Below, in pieces: positions 26,356 through 33,286 of a stretch of 64,000 nucleotides of DNA (position 1 is its first letter; each line of letters opens with the position of its first letter). Made by a program: the position numbers and the translations under genes. The notes under the pieces were generated by a model. That model worked only from the letters and a program-made list of their open reading frames with translations. It was not told the origin of the DNA and made no database searches. This DNA is from Streptomyces sp. NBC_01276. Lineage in GTDB: Bacteria > Actinomycetota > Actinomycetes > Streptomycetales > Streptomycetaceae. The stretch covers positions 372,001 through 436,000 of the forward strand of contig NZ_CP108442.1 of assembly GCF_041435355.1 (NCBI RefSeq), in the 5' to 3' direction.

Positions 26356-28392
26356 TCACCTTTCTCCGGCGCCCAGCAGGATCCTGTCGACCATCCGGGT
26401 GGTCGACCGCCCGTCGACATAGGGCAGGATCACCGTCCGGCCGCCCCAGCTTTCGACCAGGGCCGCCTCGGGCAGGTCGTCCACCCTGTAGTCGCCGCCC
26501 TTGACGTAGACGTCGGGCCTGATCCGGCGCAGCGCCTCCTGCGGCGTGGACTCCGCAAAGACCACCACGCCGTCCACGGAGGCCAGCGAGCCCAGGACCG
26601 CCGCCCGGTCCGGGGCCGTGACGACCGGGCGCCGCGGTCCCTTCAGCCGACGGACGGAGTCGTCGTCGTTGAGGCACACCACCAGGCAGTCGCCCAGCCG
26701 GCGGGCGCTCTCCAGCAGTGCGATGTGGCCCGCGTGCAGCAGGTCGAAGCAGCCGCCGGTCGCCACCACGGTGCCGCCCGCGGCGCGCACGCGGGCGACC
26801 GCCTCCAGCGGGTCGGCGGGTTCGGTGCCCGGCTCCGCTGCCGCCGCACCCGCGGTCCAGGCGGCCGCTCCGCCGGCCGCCACGAACTCCCCGGCGGCCC
26901 GGACGGCGCCGGTGACCGCCTCCGAGAGCAGCGCGCCGTCCGCGAGCAGTACGGCGGCCGACGCGGCGAAGCGGTCACCGGCGCCGCACGTGTCCGCCCC
27001 GACGACGTGCCGCCCGGGAACGGCGAGGGGTGAGGACTTCGCCGCGTCCAGCAGGACGGCCCCGTCGGCTCCGCGGGTGACGGCGACCCCGGCGGCCTGC
27101 CAGAGGTCGACGAGCCGCCGGCCGCGCTCGATGTCCGACCGCAGGTCCGTGCCCGCGCTCCCGGGCGCGAAGGCGCTCGCCTCCCCGCGGTTCGGGGTGA
27201 CCAGCCGGGCGCCGGGGACCGGTCGGGCACCGCGCGGGTGCGGGTCCCAGACGATCGGCGTCACGGGGGCGGCGGCCGCGAGGGCCGCCCGGACGGAGGC
27301 GTCCTCCGTGAGCCCGCGCCCGTAGTCCGAGACCAGGACGGTGCTCGCCCCGACCACCAGCGCGCGTTCCTCCTCGGTGAGGGTGCGGCGCGGTCCGGGC
27401 GCGGCCTCGGGGGCCCGGCTGAACATCAGCACCGTTCGGTCGCCGGCGCGGACCCGGCTCTTCACCGGTGTCGGCCCGGCGAGCCCGAGGTCGATCACCC
27501 GGATCCCGGCGTCTCGCAGCAGTCCGCCGAGGTCCCGTCCTTCGCGGTCGTCGGACAACGCCGTGACCAGGGTGACCGGCCGTGCGCCGCGTGCGGCGAG
27601 CACCGCGGCGAGCCCGGCACCGCCGGGCCTCGAACGGACCTCGACGTGGTCGACGACGACGACCGGTGCCTCCGGGGAGACCCTGTCCACCGTGCCCACC
27701 AGGTCCCGGTCCAGGAGCGCGTCGCCCACCACGACCAGCCCGCCCGGCGCCGTGGGCGCTCCCCCCGTGGGCGCGTCCCCCGTGGGGGTCGCCGCCGGGC
27801 AGACGCCGAGCGCGATGTCGACGGCGGCGCACAGGAGGTGCACGGCCACCAGGTGGCATTCCTGGACGGTCGCGGTGGGACCGTCCGCGCAGACCGACTC
27901 GTCGGCGAGTTCGGTGAGCGGGTTCGGCTCCGTACCGGTGAGGGCCCAGACCGTCATGCCCCTCTCGTGGGCCGCCCCGGCCGCCCGCAGGACGTTCCCG
28001 CTGCGACCGGACGTCGACAACAGCACCAGGATGTCGCCGGGGCGCCCGTGGGCCCGGACCTGGCGGGCGAAGACCTCGTCGTACCCGTAGTCGTTGCCGA
28101 TGGCCGTGACCGCCGAGGTGTCGGCGTGCAGGGCGATCGCCGACAGCGGCTGACGGTCGTCCCTGAGCCTGCCGACCAGCTCCGAGGTGAGGTGCTGTGC
28201 CTCGGCCGCCGAACCGCCGTTGCCGGCCGCCAGCAGGCGCGCGCCGCGCCGGAGCCGCATGGCCAGCTCGCTCCCCCACGCCCGCAGCCGCTCTACCTCC
28301 AGGCGGGCGAGCGCCCGTTGGAGGTGCTCGATGTGGTCGGTGCCGTCGGCGAGCGGCTTCGGCTGCCGCGGGACACTGCGCGCGCCTGTCAC
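26356..28392 (-). CDS. GmhA-HldE fusion for ADP-heptose-type synthesis
   Basis: A 678-residue three-part enzyme. Residues about 20-195 are a SIS domain like GmhA (G-N-G-G-S-A-A-E-A-Q-H-L at 57-68; S-T-S-G-R-S-G-N), converting sedoheptulose 7-phosphate to heptose 7-phosphate. Residues 218-510 are a PfkB-type kinase (C-G-A-G-D-R-F at 469-475). Residues 535-675 are a cytidylyltransferase-fold adenylyltransferase (G-C-F-D-L-L-H-A-G-H near 547-556). Together they would turn sedoheptulose 7-phosphate into ADP-heptose if a phosphatase acts in between. Streptomycetes have no LPS, so the sugar probably serves a natural product. No glycosyltransferase was seen. GTG start behind GGAGATC, 102 nt after the PaaK-like gene. 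Confidence 0.88.
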   Translation of the reverse strand: MTGARSVPRQPKPLADGTDHIEHLQRALARLEVERLRAWGSELAMRLRRGARLLAAGNGGSAAEAQHLTSELVGRLRDDRQPLSAIALHADTSAVTAIGNDYGYDEVFARQVRAHGRPGDILVLLSTSGRSGNVLRAAGAAHERGMTVWALTGTEPNPLTELADESVCADGPTATVQECHLVAVHLLCAAVDIALGVCPAATPTGDAPTGGAPTAPGGLVVVGDALLDRDLVGTVDRVSPEAPVVVVDHVEVRSRPGGAGLAAVLAARGARPVTLVTALSDDREGRDLGGLLRDAGIRVIDLGLAGPTPVKSRVRAGDRTVLMFSRAPEAAPGPRRTLTEEERALVVGASTVLVSDYGRGLTEDASVRAALAAAAPVTPIVWDPHPRGARPVPGARLVTPNRGEASAFAPGSAGTDLRSDIERGRRLVDLWQAAGVAVTRGADGAVLLDAAKSSPLAVPGRHVVGADTCGAGDRFAASAAVLLADGALLSEAVTGAVRAAGEFVAAGGAAAWTAGAAAAEPGTEPADPLEAVARVRAAGGTVVATGGCFDLLHAGHIALLESARRLGDCLVVCLNDDDSVRRLKGPRRPVVTAPDRAAVLGSLASVDGVVVFAESTPQEALRRIRPDVYVKGGDYRVDDLPEAALVESWGGRTVILPYVDGRSTTRMVDRILLGAGER

Positions 28393-28494
28393 GGGGGATC
28401 TCCAGGTCGTTCGGACGGGGACCGCTCGGGGCGGGCCGGGTCGAGGCCGGTGTGGCCGGTGGTGTCGGGTGGCCGTCCCCGGCCGCCGCGTCCT

Positions 28495-29844
28495 TCAGGA
28501 GTGGATGTACCTGGTGCGCTCCGGGGCCTGCGCGACCTCCAGGCGCTGGACCACGGGGTTGCGCTTGCCGCCCGCGGTGAGCACGAACGCGCCCTCCGGC
28601 CGGTGGCGCAGGCGGAAGCCCCGGCGCGGCCCGAAGTGCTCGCCGAGCCTTGAGTTCACCGACCGTACGGTCGCCGCCGCGTCGGCCGGGGCTCCGACCG
28701 TGACGAGGTCGAGCAGCCCCGGTTCGTGCTGTACCACCTGGAAGTCCGGCAGTCCGGCGGCGCAGAGCGCGGCCAGGAGCGCGTACGGGGAGTACGCCGC
28801 CCCGTCGAGCCCGACCAGGCTGCTCCCGGAACGCCCGAGCAGACCGTCGGTCACCGTCCCCGGGAGTCCGCAGTCACAGGTGGTGGGCCGGGGTGCCAGA
28901 TCGCCCGTGACGTAGCGGATCACCGGCATGGGAGTGGAGAGCAGCTGGGTGAGGACGATCTCGCCGACTTCGTCCTCTCCCGCCGGGGTGATCTCCGGCA
29001 GGACGAGGTCGTCCTGGAAGTGCATCCGTCCGCGCCGGCACTCCCAGGCCGCGTAGCCGGTTTCCGACGTGGCGTAGAGCATCGTCACCCGGCAGTCGAA
29101 GGTCTCCTCGACCAGGCGCCGGCCGCTGTCGGGCATGTGCTCGTAGGTGGCGACGACGCCCTGCGGCCGGAGCCGTATGCCGCGTTCGGCGCAGTACCGC
29201 GCCAATGCGATCACCCGGCTCGACGAACCGGTGACCAGGTCGACCGCGAGCCGGCCCACCACGGCCTCGTAGTCGGCGACGATCCCGGGGGAATCGGGGT
29301 CGAAGCCGGCGAGGTTGCACTTGACGTAGGGGCGCGGCAGCATCACCGGTTCGAGCAGCGGCGTGCCCCCGAAGAGCAGTCCCACGTTGAGGACCGTTCC
29401 GCTGTCCGGGAGGCCGAGGTGGGCGCTGAAGCGCTCCCGGATCACGTCGTTCGACAGGCCGCCGGTTTCCACGGTGGAGAGCAGGGCGACGGGCTGTCCG
29501 GTGCTGCCGCTGGTCTGGGTGAGGAAGAAGCGGCCGGGCTCCATCAGGCCCGTCGCATCACGGCTGATGGAGTCGAGGAAGTGGGTGCGCAGATCGCTCT
29601 TGCGGGTCAGCGGGAAGTCGCCCAGTCCCACCTGCTCCCGGCCGCGCAGCGCGCGGTACCGGGGCACCCGTTCCCGGGCGGTGGCCAGCAGCCGGTCCAG
29701 TCGCTCGGTCCCCCGGTCCCGGTCGTACGCGGCCAGCTCCGCTATCTCCTGGCGCCTCTCCCGGAACCAGGAGGACGACGTCTTGCGCGCCATCCGCTCG
29801 CGCATCTCCCGGACGTCGTGGGCGAGGTCATTCGGCGAATTCAA
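28495..29844 (-). CDS. PaaK-like adenylate-forming enzyme 1
   Basis: A 449-residue member of the phenylacetate-CoA ligase (PaaK/CapK) family: P-loop L-T-Q-T-S-G-S-T-G-Q-P near 110, Y-A-T-S-E-T-G-Y-A near 250 and T-G-D-L-A near 325. These enzymes activate a carboxylate as acyl-AMP. I place the start at TTG 29844 because GGAGGG lies 6 nt upstream and the N-terminus then aligns with its paralog at 30763; the longer frame upstream is arginine-rich and poor. The two paralogs are strongly alike along their length. No phenylacetate catabolism genes are present, so a biosynthetic role is likely. Promoter C lies upstream. Confidence 0.87.
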   Translation of the reverse strand: MNSPNDLAHDVREMRERMARKTSSSWFRERRQEIAELAAYDRDRGTERLDRLLATARERVPRYRALRGREQVGLGDFPLTRKSDLRTHFLDSISRDATGLMEPGRFFLTQTSGSTGQPVALLSTVETGGLSNDVIRERFSAHLGLPDSGTVLNVGLLFGGTPLLEPVMLPRPYVKCNLAGFDPDSPGIVADYEAVVGRLAVDLVTGSSSRVIALARYCAERGIRLRPQGVVATYEHMPDSGRRLVEETFDCRVTMLYATSETGYAAWECRRGRMHFQDDLVLPEITPAGEDEVGEIVLTQLLSTPMPVIRYVTGDLAPRPTTCDCGLPGTVTDGLLGRSGSSLVGLDGAAYSPYALLAALCAAGLPDFQVVQHEPGLLDLVTVGAPADAAATVRSVNSRLGEHFGPRRGFRLRHRPEGAFVLTAGGKRNPVVQRLEVAQAPERTRYIHS

Positions 29845-29950
29845 AACGGCCCTCCGGATCGCTCTTCGCACAGCCCTCGGGCGGGCCGCTCGTGGCATCG
29901 TGATTTCCCGGTGATTTCCCGGTGATTTCCCGACGGTGTGTTCCGCGCAT
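29828..29950 (-). CDS. Possible small upstream frame before PaaK-like gene 1
   Basis: A 40-residue frame starts at an ATG 4 nt after GGGAGA, about 17 nt after the predicted start point of promoter C, and overlaps the PaaK-like start by 17 nt. It takes the place held by the GG peptides in the two sister units but has no leader motif (it is rich in R, G, P and E). It may be a leader frame, a remnant of a lost precursor, or nothing. Low confidence. Confidence 0.25.
   Translation of the reverse strand: MRGTHRREITGKSPGNHDATSGPPEGCAKSDPEGRFEFAE
29900..29932. repeat. Three perfect 11-bp tandem repeats in a 5' leader
   Basis: GTGATTTCCCG occurs three times head to tail (29900-29910, 29911-29921, 29922-29932) between promoter C and the PaaK-like gene 1. 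Being 11 bp, a change in copy number shifts any reading frame across it. AT content of the unit is higher than its surroundings. Confidence 0.9.
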
Positions 29951-29955
29951 TCGTC

Positions 29956-30067
29956 TCCCGTCGGGACGAGCCGAACGTAGGCCGCCCCGCGAAGCGTCGA
30001 CAAGCCCCGTCCCGCACTTCCTCCGGAACGTGCAGGACAAAGGGAGAACGGTGTCATCGATTCGTGC
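29956..30067 (-). promoter_or_regulatory. Promoter C of the conserved set (PaaK 1 - heptose unit)
   Basis: Minus strand: -35 TTGTCG (29998-30003), 18-bp spacer, -10 TACGTT (29974-29979), inverted repeat TCCC-GTC-GGGA (29956-29966) at the expected start point, GAGGAAGTGCGGGA just above -35, and the upstream box GCACGAATCGATGACACCG ending about 30067. Layout and spacing equal promoters A and B. The upstream box overlaps the 3' end of the CD38-like gene. Confidence 0.8.
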
Positions 30068-30731
30068 CACGGATGCCCGGACGAGACCGCTGTGGGGTCG
30101 ACGGCCCCGGCGGCCGGTGGCGCACGGGCTCCTGAACGGCGACTCCGTCGGGCAGTTGGCCGCGGGGGTCGCACTGCCCGCCGTCGAGCAGCTTTCGGAA
30201 CAGGGTCCCGGGTCGAGCCCACAGGACGGCCGTGACGCGCGGGTTCGCCATGAGCGTCGGGCACTCCACCCGTTGCCAGGTGTTCCCCCTCCTGACGGCG
30301 TCGCCGAAAATGATCCGCACCTCGCCCCGCGCGGCTTCGGAGAATCCCACCGAAGCCCATCGCCAGAAGGTCGCGGCCCGTTCGGAGTAGTCGGAGTAGT
30401 ACGGGGTGGGCAGGCCGAGGTCTTCGATCAGCATCATCATCGTCCGCCCGCCGTACTTCTCGGCAGTGGCCTTCGCCGCCCCCTCGACCGACTTCCCCCC
30501 GTAGGTGCCGCTGTAGTACCACAGCGCGCTGGGATCGCCGCGTTCCACGGCGTGGCGCATCTGCTCTCTCGTCACCCACCTGGAACTGTCGTTCGTCTGC
30601 CCGGGAAGAACGACGCCGCCGCCGTTGGTCGGCCCCTCGTGCGCGAAGGGAACCGACTCGCCGACCGGCTCGGCCCTGATGGCCGCGGCGGAACGGGCCG
30701 GCGGAATCGGTGGCTCGGGACGGATGTTCAC
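30054..30731 (-). CDS. ADP-ribosyl-cyclase/CD38-like protein
   Basis: A 225-residue protein with no signal peptide. The segment 70-172 resembles the catalytic half of CD38/ADP-ribosyl cyclase: L-W71-Y-Y-S, T-F-W123-R-W-A-S-V-G-F-S-E-A-A-R-G-E-V, and T-W-Q-R-V-E156-C-P-T-L. By alignment in my head these equal human CD38 Trp125, Trp189 and catalytic Glu226, with similar spacing. CD38 enzymes cleave NAD+ to nicotinamide and (cyclic) ADP-ribose. Bacterial homologues are known mainly as toxin domains. Here it follows the PaaK-like gene 2 by 31 nt in a peptide unit. GTG start has a poor ribosome-binding site; the last 45 residues look like run-on sequence. Family call is a motif reading and needs a profile search. 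Confidence 0.62.
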   Translation of the reverse strand: MNIRPEPPIPPARSAAAIRAEPVGESVPFAHEGPTNGGGVVLPGQTNDSSRWVTREQMRHAVERGDPSALWYYSGTYGGKSVEGAAKATAEKYGGRTMMMLIEDLGLPTPYYSDYSERAATFWRWASVGFSEAARGEVRIIFGDAVRRGNTWQRVECPTLMANPRVTAVLWARPGTLFRKLLDGGQCDPRGQLPDGVAVQEPVRHRPPGPSTPQRSRPGIRGTNR

Positions 30732-30762
30732 GGCAGCGGGTTCAGGTCGTCGTCATGTGCCG

Positions 30763-32109
30763 TCACAGGTATGCCGAGCGTTCGGGGGTGTCCGGCAACG
30801 GCAGGTGCTGCACCACCGGGTTGCGCTTGCCCCTGGCGGTGAACTGGAACGCGTGGTGCGGGCGGTGGCGCAGGCGAAAGCCCCGGCGGGCACCGAAGTA
30901 GGCGTCGAGGCGGGTGTTGATGTCCCGCACGCAGGCCGCGGCGGCTTCGACGGGGCCGACGGTCACGAGGTCGAGCGTGCCGGGTTCGTGCTGCACCACC
31001 TGGAAGTCCGGCAGGCCGCCTCCGGCCAGCGCGGCCAGCAGCGCGTAGGGGGAGTAGGCCGATCCGTCGAGACCGACCAGGCTGCTGCGGGCCCGGCCCA
31101 GCAGGCCGTCGGTCACGGTGCCGGGCAGACCGCACCCGCAGTCGACGGGCCGGGGCGCGAGGTCGCCGGTCACGTAACGGATGATCGGCATGGGGGTGGA
31201 CAGCAGGGGGGTCAGGACGATCGCGCCCGCCCCGTCGGCGTCGGCCGGCTCGATCTCGGGCAGGACGAGGTCGTCCTGGAAGTGCATCCGCCGCCGCCCG
31301 CATTCGAAGGCGGCGTATCCGGTCTCCGACGTCGCGTAGAGCATGGTCACCGGACGGCCGAACGCCTCCTCGACGATGCGGCGGCCGCTGTCGGGCATGT
31401 GCTCGTACGTGGCGACGACGCCGTGGGGACGCAGGGTGATGCCGCGGCTCAGGCAGTACCGGGCCAGGGCGATGACGCGGCTGGACGAACCGGTGATCTC
31501 GTCGACCGGGAAGCGGCCGACCACGGCCTCGTAGTCGGCGACGATGTCGGGCGCGGTGGGGTCGTAGCCGCGCAGGTTGCACTTGACGTAGGGGCGGGGC
31601 AGCATCACCGGTTCGAAGAGCGTGGTGCCGGGGAAGAGCAGTCCCACATTGAGGACGGTGCCGCTGTCCGGCAGACCGAGGAAGGCGCTGTACCGCTCGC
31701 GGATCACCCTGTTCGCCAGTCCGCCGGTCTCCGCGGTGGACAGCATGGTGACGGGCTGTCCGGTGCTGCCGCTGGTCTGGGTGAGGAAGAACGCGCCGGG
31801 GGCCATCCGGCCGCTCCCGTCACGGCTGATGAAGTCGACGAAGTGCTCGCGCAGGTCGTTCTTGCGCAGGAGCGGGAAGTCGCCCAGGCCCGGCTGCTCG
31901 CGGTCGCCGACGGAGCGGTAGTACGGGACCTGCCGCGCGGCGGCGGCCAGCAGGTGGTCGAGGCGCTCGCGCCCCCGGCCCGGATCGTACGGAGCCATGC
32001 TCTCGATCTCCCCGCGCTTCTCCCGGTACCAGGCGGTCGACGCCTTGCGCGTGATGAGCTCGCGAAGCACCTGGACGTCGCGTGCCGGATCGCTCGGCGG
32101 CTTCAACAC
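30763..32109 (-). CDS. PaaK-like adenylate-forming enzyme 2
   Basis: A 448-residue paralog of the enzyme at 28495, with the same landmarks (L-T-Q-T-S-G-S-T-G-Q-P, Y-A-T-S-E-T-G-Y-A-A, Y-V-T-G-D-L-A) and a conserved Cys pair in P-V-D-C-G-C-G-L-P. The start is GTG 32109 (or the next codon, TTG) behind GAGGAGGA. It stands directly after the 35-residue GG peptide and a hairpin. Expected to make acyl-AMP (and perhaps an amide, thioester or ester); the C-terminal carboxylate of the peptide is one conceivable substrate, by analogy only. Confidence 0.87.
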   Translation of the reverse strand: MLKPPSDPARDVQVLRELITRKASTAWYREKRGEIESMAPYDPGRGRERLDHLLAAAARQVPYYRSVGDREQPGLGDFPLLRKNDLREHFVDFISRDGSGRMAPGAFFLTQTSGSTGQPVTMLSTAETGGLANRVIRERYSAFLGLPDSGTVLNVGLLFPGTTLFEPVMLPRPYVKCNLRGYDPTAPDIVADYEAVVGRFPVDEITGSSSRVIALARYCLSRGITLRPHGVVATYEHMPDSGRRIVEEAFGRPVTMLYATSETGYAAFECGRRRMHFQDDLVLPEIEPADADGAGAIVLTPLLSTPMPIIRYVTGDLAPRPVDCGCGLPGTVTDGLLGRARSSLVGLDGSAYSPYALLAALAGGGLPDFQVVQHEPGTLDLVTVGPVEAAAACVRDINTRLDAYFGARRGFRLRHRPHHAFQFTARGKRNPVVQHLPLPDTPERSAYL

Positions 32110-32132
32110 ACAGTCCTCCTCGTGGACGGGGG

Positions 32133-32163
32133 CCGGGTGCCGGCGGCGTGCGCCGGCACCCGG
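32133..32163 (-). other. Hairpin between precursor and PaaK-like gene 2
   Basis: A perfect 13-bp GC stem (32133-32145 with 32151-32163) with a 5-nt loop starts 13 nt after the 35-residue peptide's stop and ends before the ribosome-binding site of the next gene. It would work as an attenuator or mRNA stabiliser, giving more peptide than enzyme, as in the sister unit at 23428. Confidence 0.75.
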
Positions 32164-32175
32164 ACGGGACGGACG

Positions 32176-32283
32176 TCAGATGCGCTCGAGACCGCCCGAG
32201 ACGGCCTCCAGGTCCTCATCGCCGACCTCGACGTCGAACTCGTCCGACGTGTTCGCCGAATCGGCATTCTGGATGTCGCTCAC
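32176..32283 (-). CDS. GG-leader precursor peptide (35 aa)
   Basis: GTG at 32283 follows TTGGAGGAACA. The 35 residues hold F-D-V-E-V-G-D-E-D-L-E-A-V-S-G-G, a canonical double-glycine leader, and then only L-E-R-I before the stop. The same C-terminal pattern (G-G-L-E-x-I) ends the 42-residue peptide at 23481. A four-residue core would be extremely short for a ribosomal peptide product. No Cys anywhere. It leads the unit PaaK-like 2 and CD38-like. Confidence 0.85.
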   Translation of the reverse strand: MSDIQNADSANTSDEFDVEVGDEDLEAVSGGLERI

Positions 32284-32360
32284 TGTTCCTCCAAGCAGGG
32301 TGCGGGTGAATTCCGACGGAAACCGATCGGGAATGTTCCGGCCGGGCCTTTCGGAATTTG

Positions 32361-32477
32361 CGTCTCTCGGTCGAGACGATTCGAAACTAAGGCTCCCGAC
32401 GCGATGGCCACAAGAACTTTCCGACGCTTCCTCAGGAGCGTGTACGGATGGGGCCGGAACGTTTCACCGATTCATGC
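32361..32477 (-). promoter_or_regulatory. Promoter B of the conserved set (35-aa peptide unit)
   Basis: Minus strand: -35 TTGTGG (32408-32413), 18-bp spacer, -10 TAGTTT (32384-32389). A perfect inverted repeat CGTCTC-N6-GAGACG (32361-32378) covers the start point. GAGGAAGCGTCGGAAAG precedes -35, and the upstream box GCATGAATCGGTGAAACG ends near 32477. From there to 32720 I see no gene or clear signal. Confidence 0.82.
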
Positions 32478-32720
32478 CGCGGTCGCCGACGGACCACGCC
32501 CGCGGACCGGCCGCCGTTCGTGGACACGGCCGGACGGGGTGAACGCCCCGGCCGCCGCGACAGTCCTCCCGGGTCCGCGGACCGGGTCTTGGCCGCAGGC
32601 CTCATCACCCCCGCCGCAACACAGGGTGACGGTCTCGGTGGCAGGCGGAGACGGGGTGGGGTAACCATGGCTCCAGACGGGGTGATTGGCGCCTGAGAAC
32701 CGCTCTGCTGGGAGGCCGCC

Positions 32721-33286
32721 GTGCATACACATTCTTCCGATGGAGGGTCGGGTGACGGGGAACCACAGGCGGAAGCGGAATCGGGCAGGAGGAAGAAGAC
32801 TTTCTGGAAACGTCCTTTGACGTGGGTCGTTACAGTTCTCCTGGGGGCCGCGGCGACGGTTCCAAGCGGCGCTCTTCAGGGTTTGTTCAAGACGGTGGGC
32901 AGCAAGGTCGTGAACGAGTTCGGGAAGGAGCAGACTCCCTTTACCGTGACCTTCGAAGACAACACATGTCCGGCCGTTTGGTCGCATTTCCCCGACGAAC
33001 TCCGGACGTGCCCTCCGGGCCGTCGCCGGCGATCGTGAATTTTCCCTACAAGATCTCCACGACCGACCCGGAGGTGTTCCATTTCTCGGTACGTACCGCC
33101 AGGTGCGACTGCAGCTGGCACCTGGAAATCGAGTGGACCAGCAACGGGAAAATCGGTGCTTACCGGCTGGACAACGGTGGGAAGCCGTTTCGAACGCTGG
33201 CGCTGAAAAGCGACATCTGGCAGCCGGTCGGACTCTACGTGGGAAAGGACGGTACCGTCACTGGCCTGTCCCAGACCTCGTACTAG
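32721..33286 (+). pseudogene. Broken membrane-anchored protein gene
   Basis: A GTG behind GGGAGG opens a frame with one transmembrane helix (P-L-T-W-V-V-T-V-L-L-G-A-A-A-T-V near residues 32-47) and F-T-V-T-F-E-D-N-T-C-P, but it runs out at about 33038. A second frame then carries the expected C-terminal part of the same streptomycete family (F-P-Y-K-I-S-T-T-D-P-E-V-F, C-D-C-S-W-H-L-E-I-E-W, R-P-F-type G-G-K-P-F-R-T). A frameshift near 33000 and loss of the middle (perhaps 80 residues, judged from memory of the family) explain this. The stop TAG uses the first base of the adjoining IS element. Confidence 0.65.

Noticed and set aside
26356..28392. Lipopolysaccharide core synthesis
   Set aside because: Heptose enzymes suggest it, but everything else in the window is actinomycete and no LPS genes are present.
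28495..30579. 694-residue version of PaaK-like protein 1
   Set aside because: The extension is arginine/proline-rich, crosses promoter C and overlaps the CD38-like gene in another frame; TTG 29844 matches the paralog's start.
28495..32109. Phenylacetate catabolism
   Set aside because: Only PaaK-like adenylating enzymes occur; no paaABCDE or paaZ genes. The family has many other roles.
32721..33038. Intact 105-residue membrane protein
   Set aside because: The conserved C-terminal part of the family follows in another frame, so the short frame is a truncation of a broken gene.
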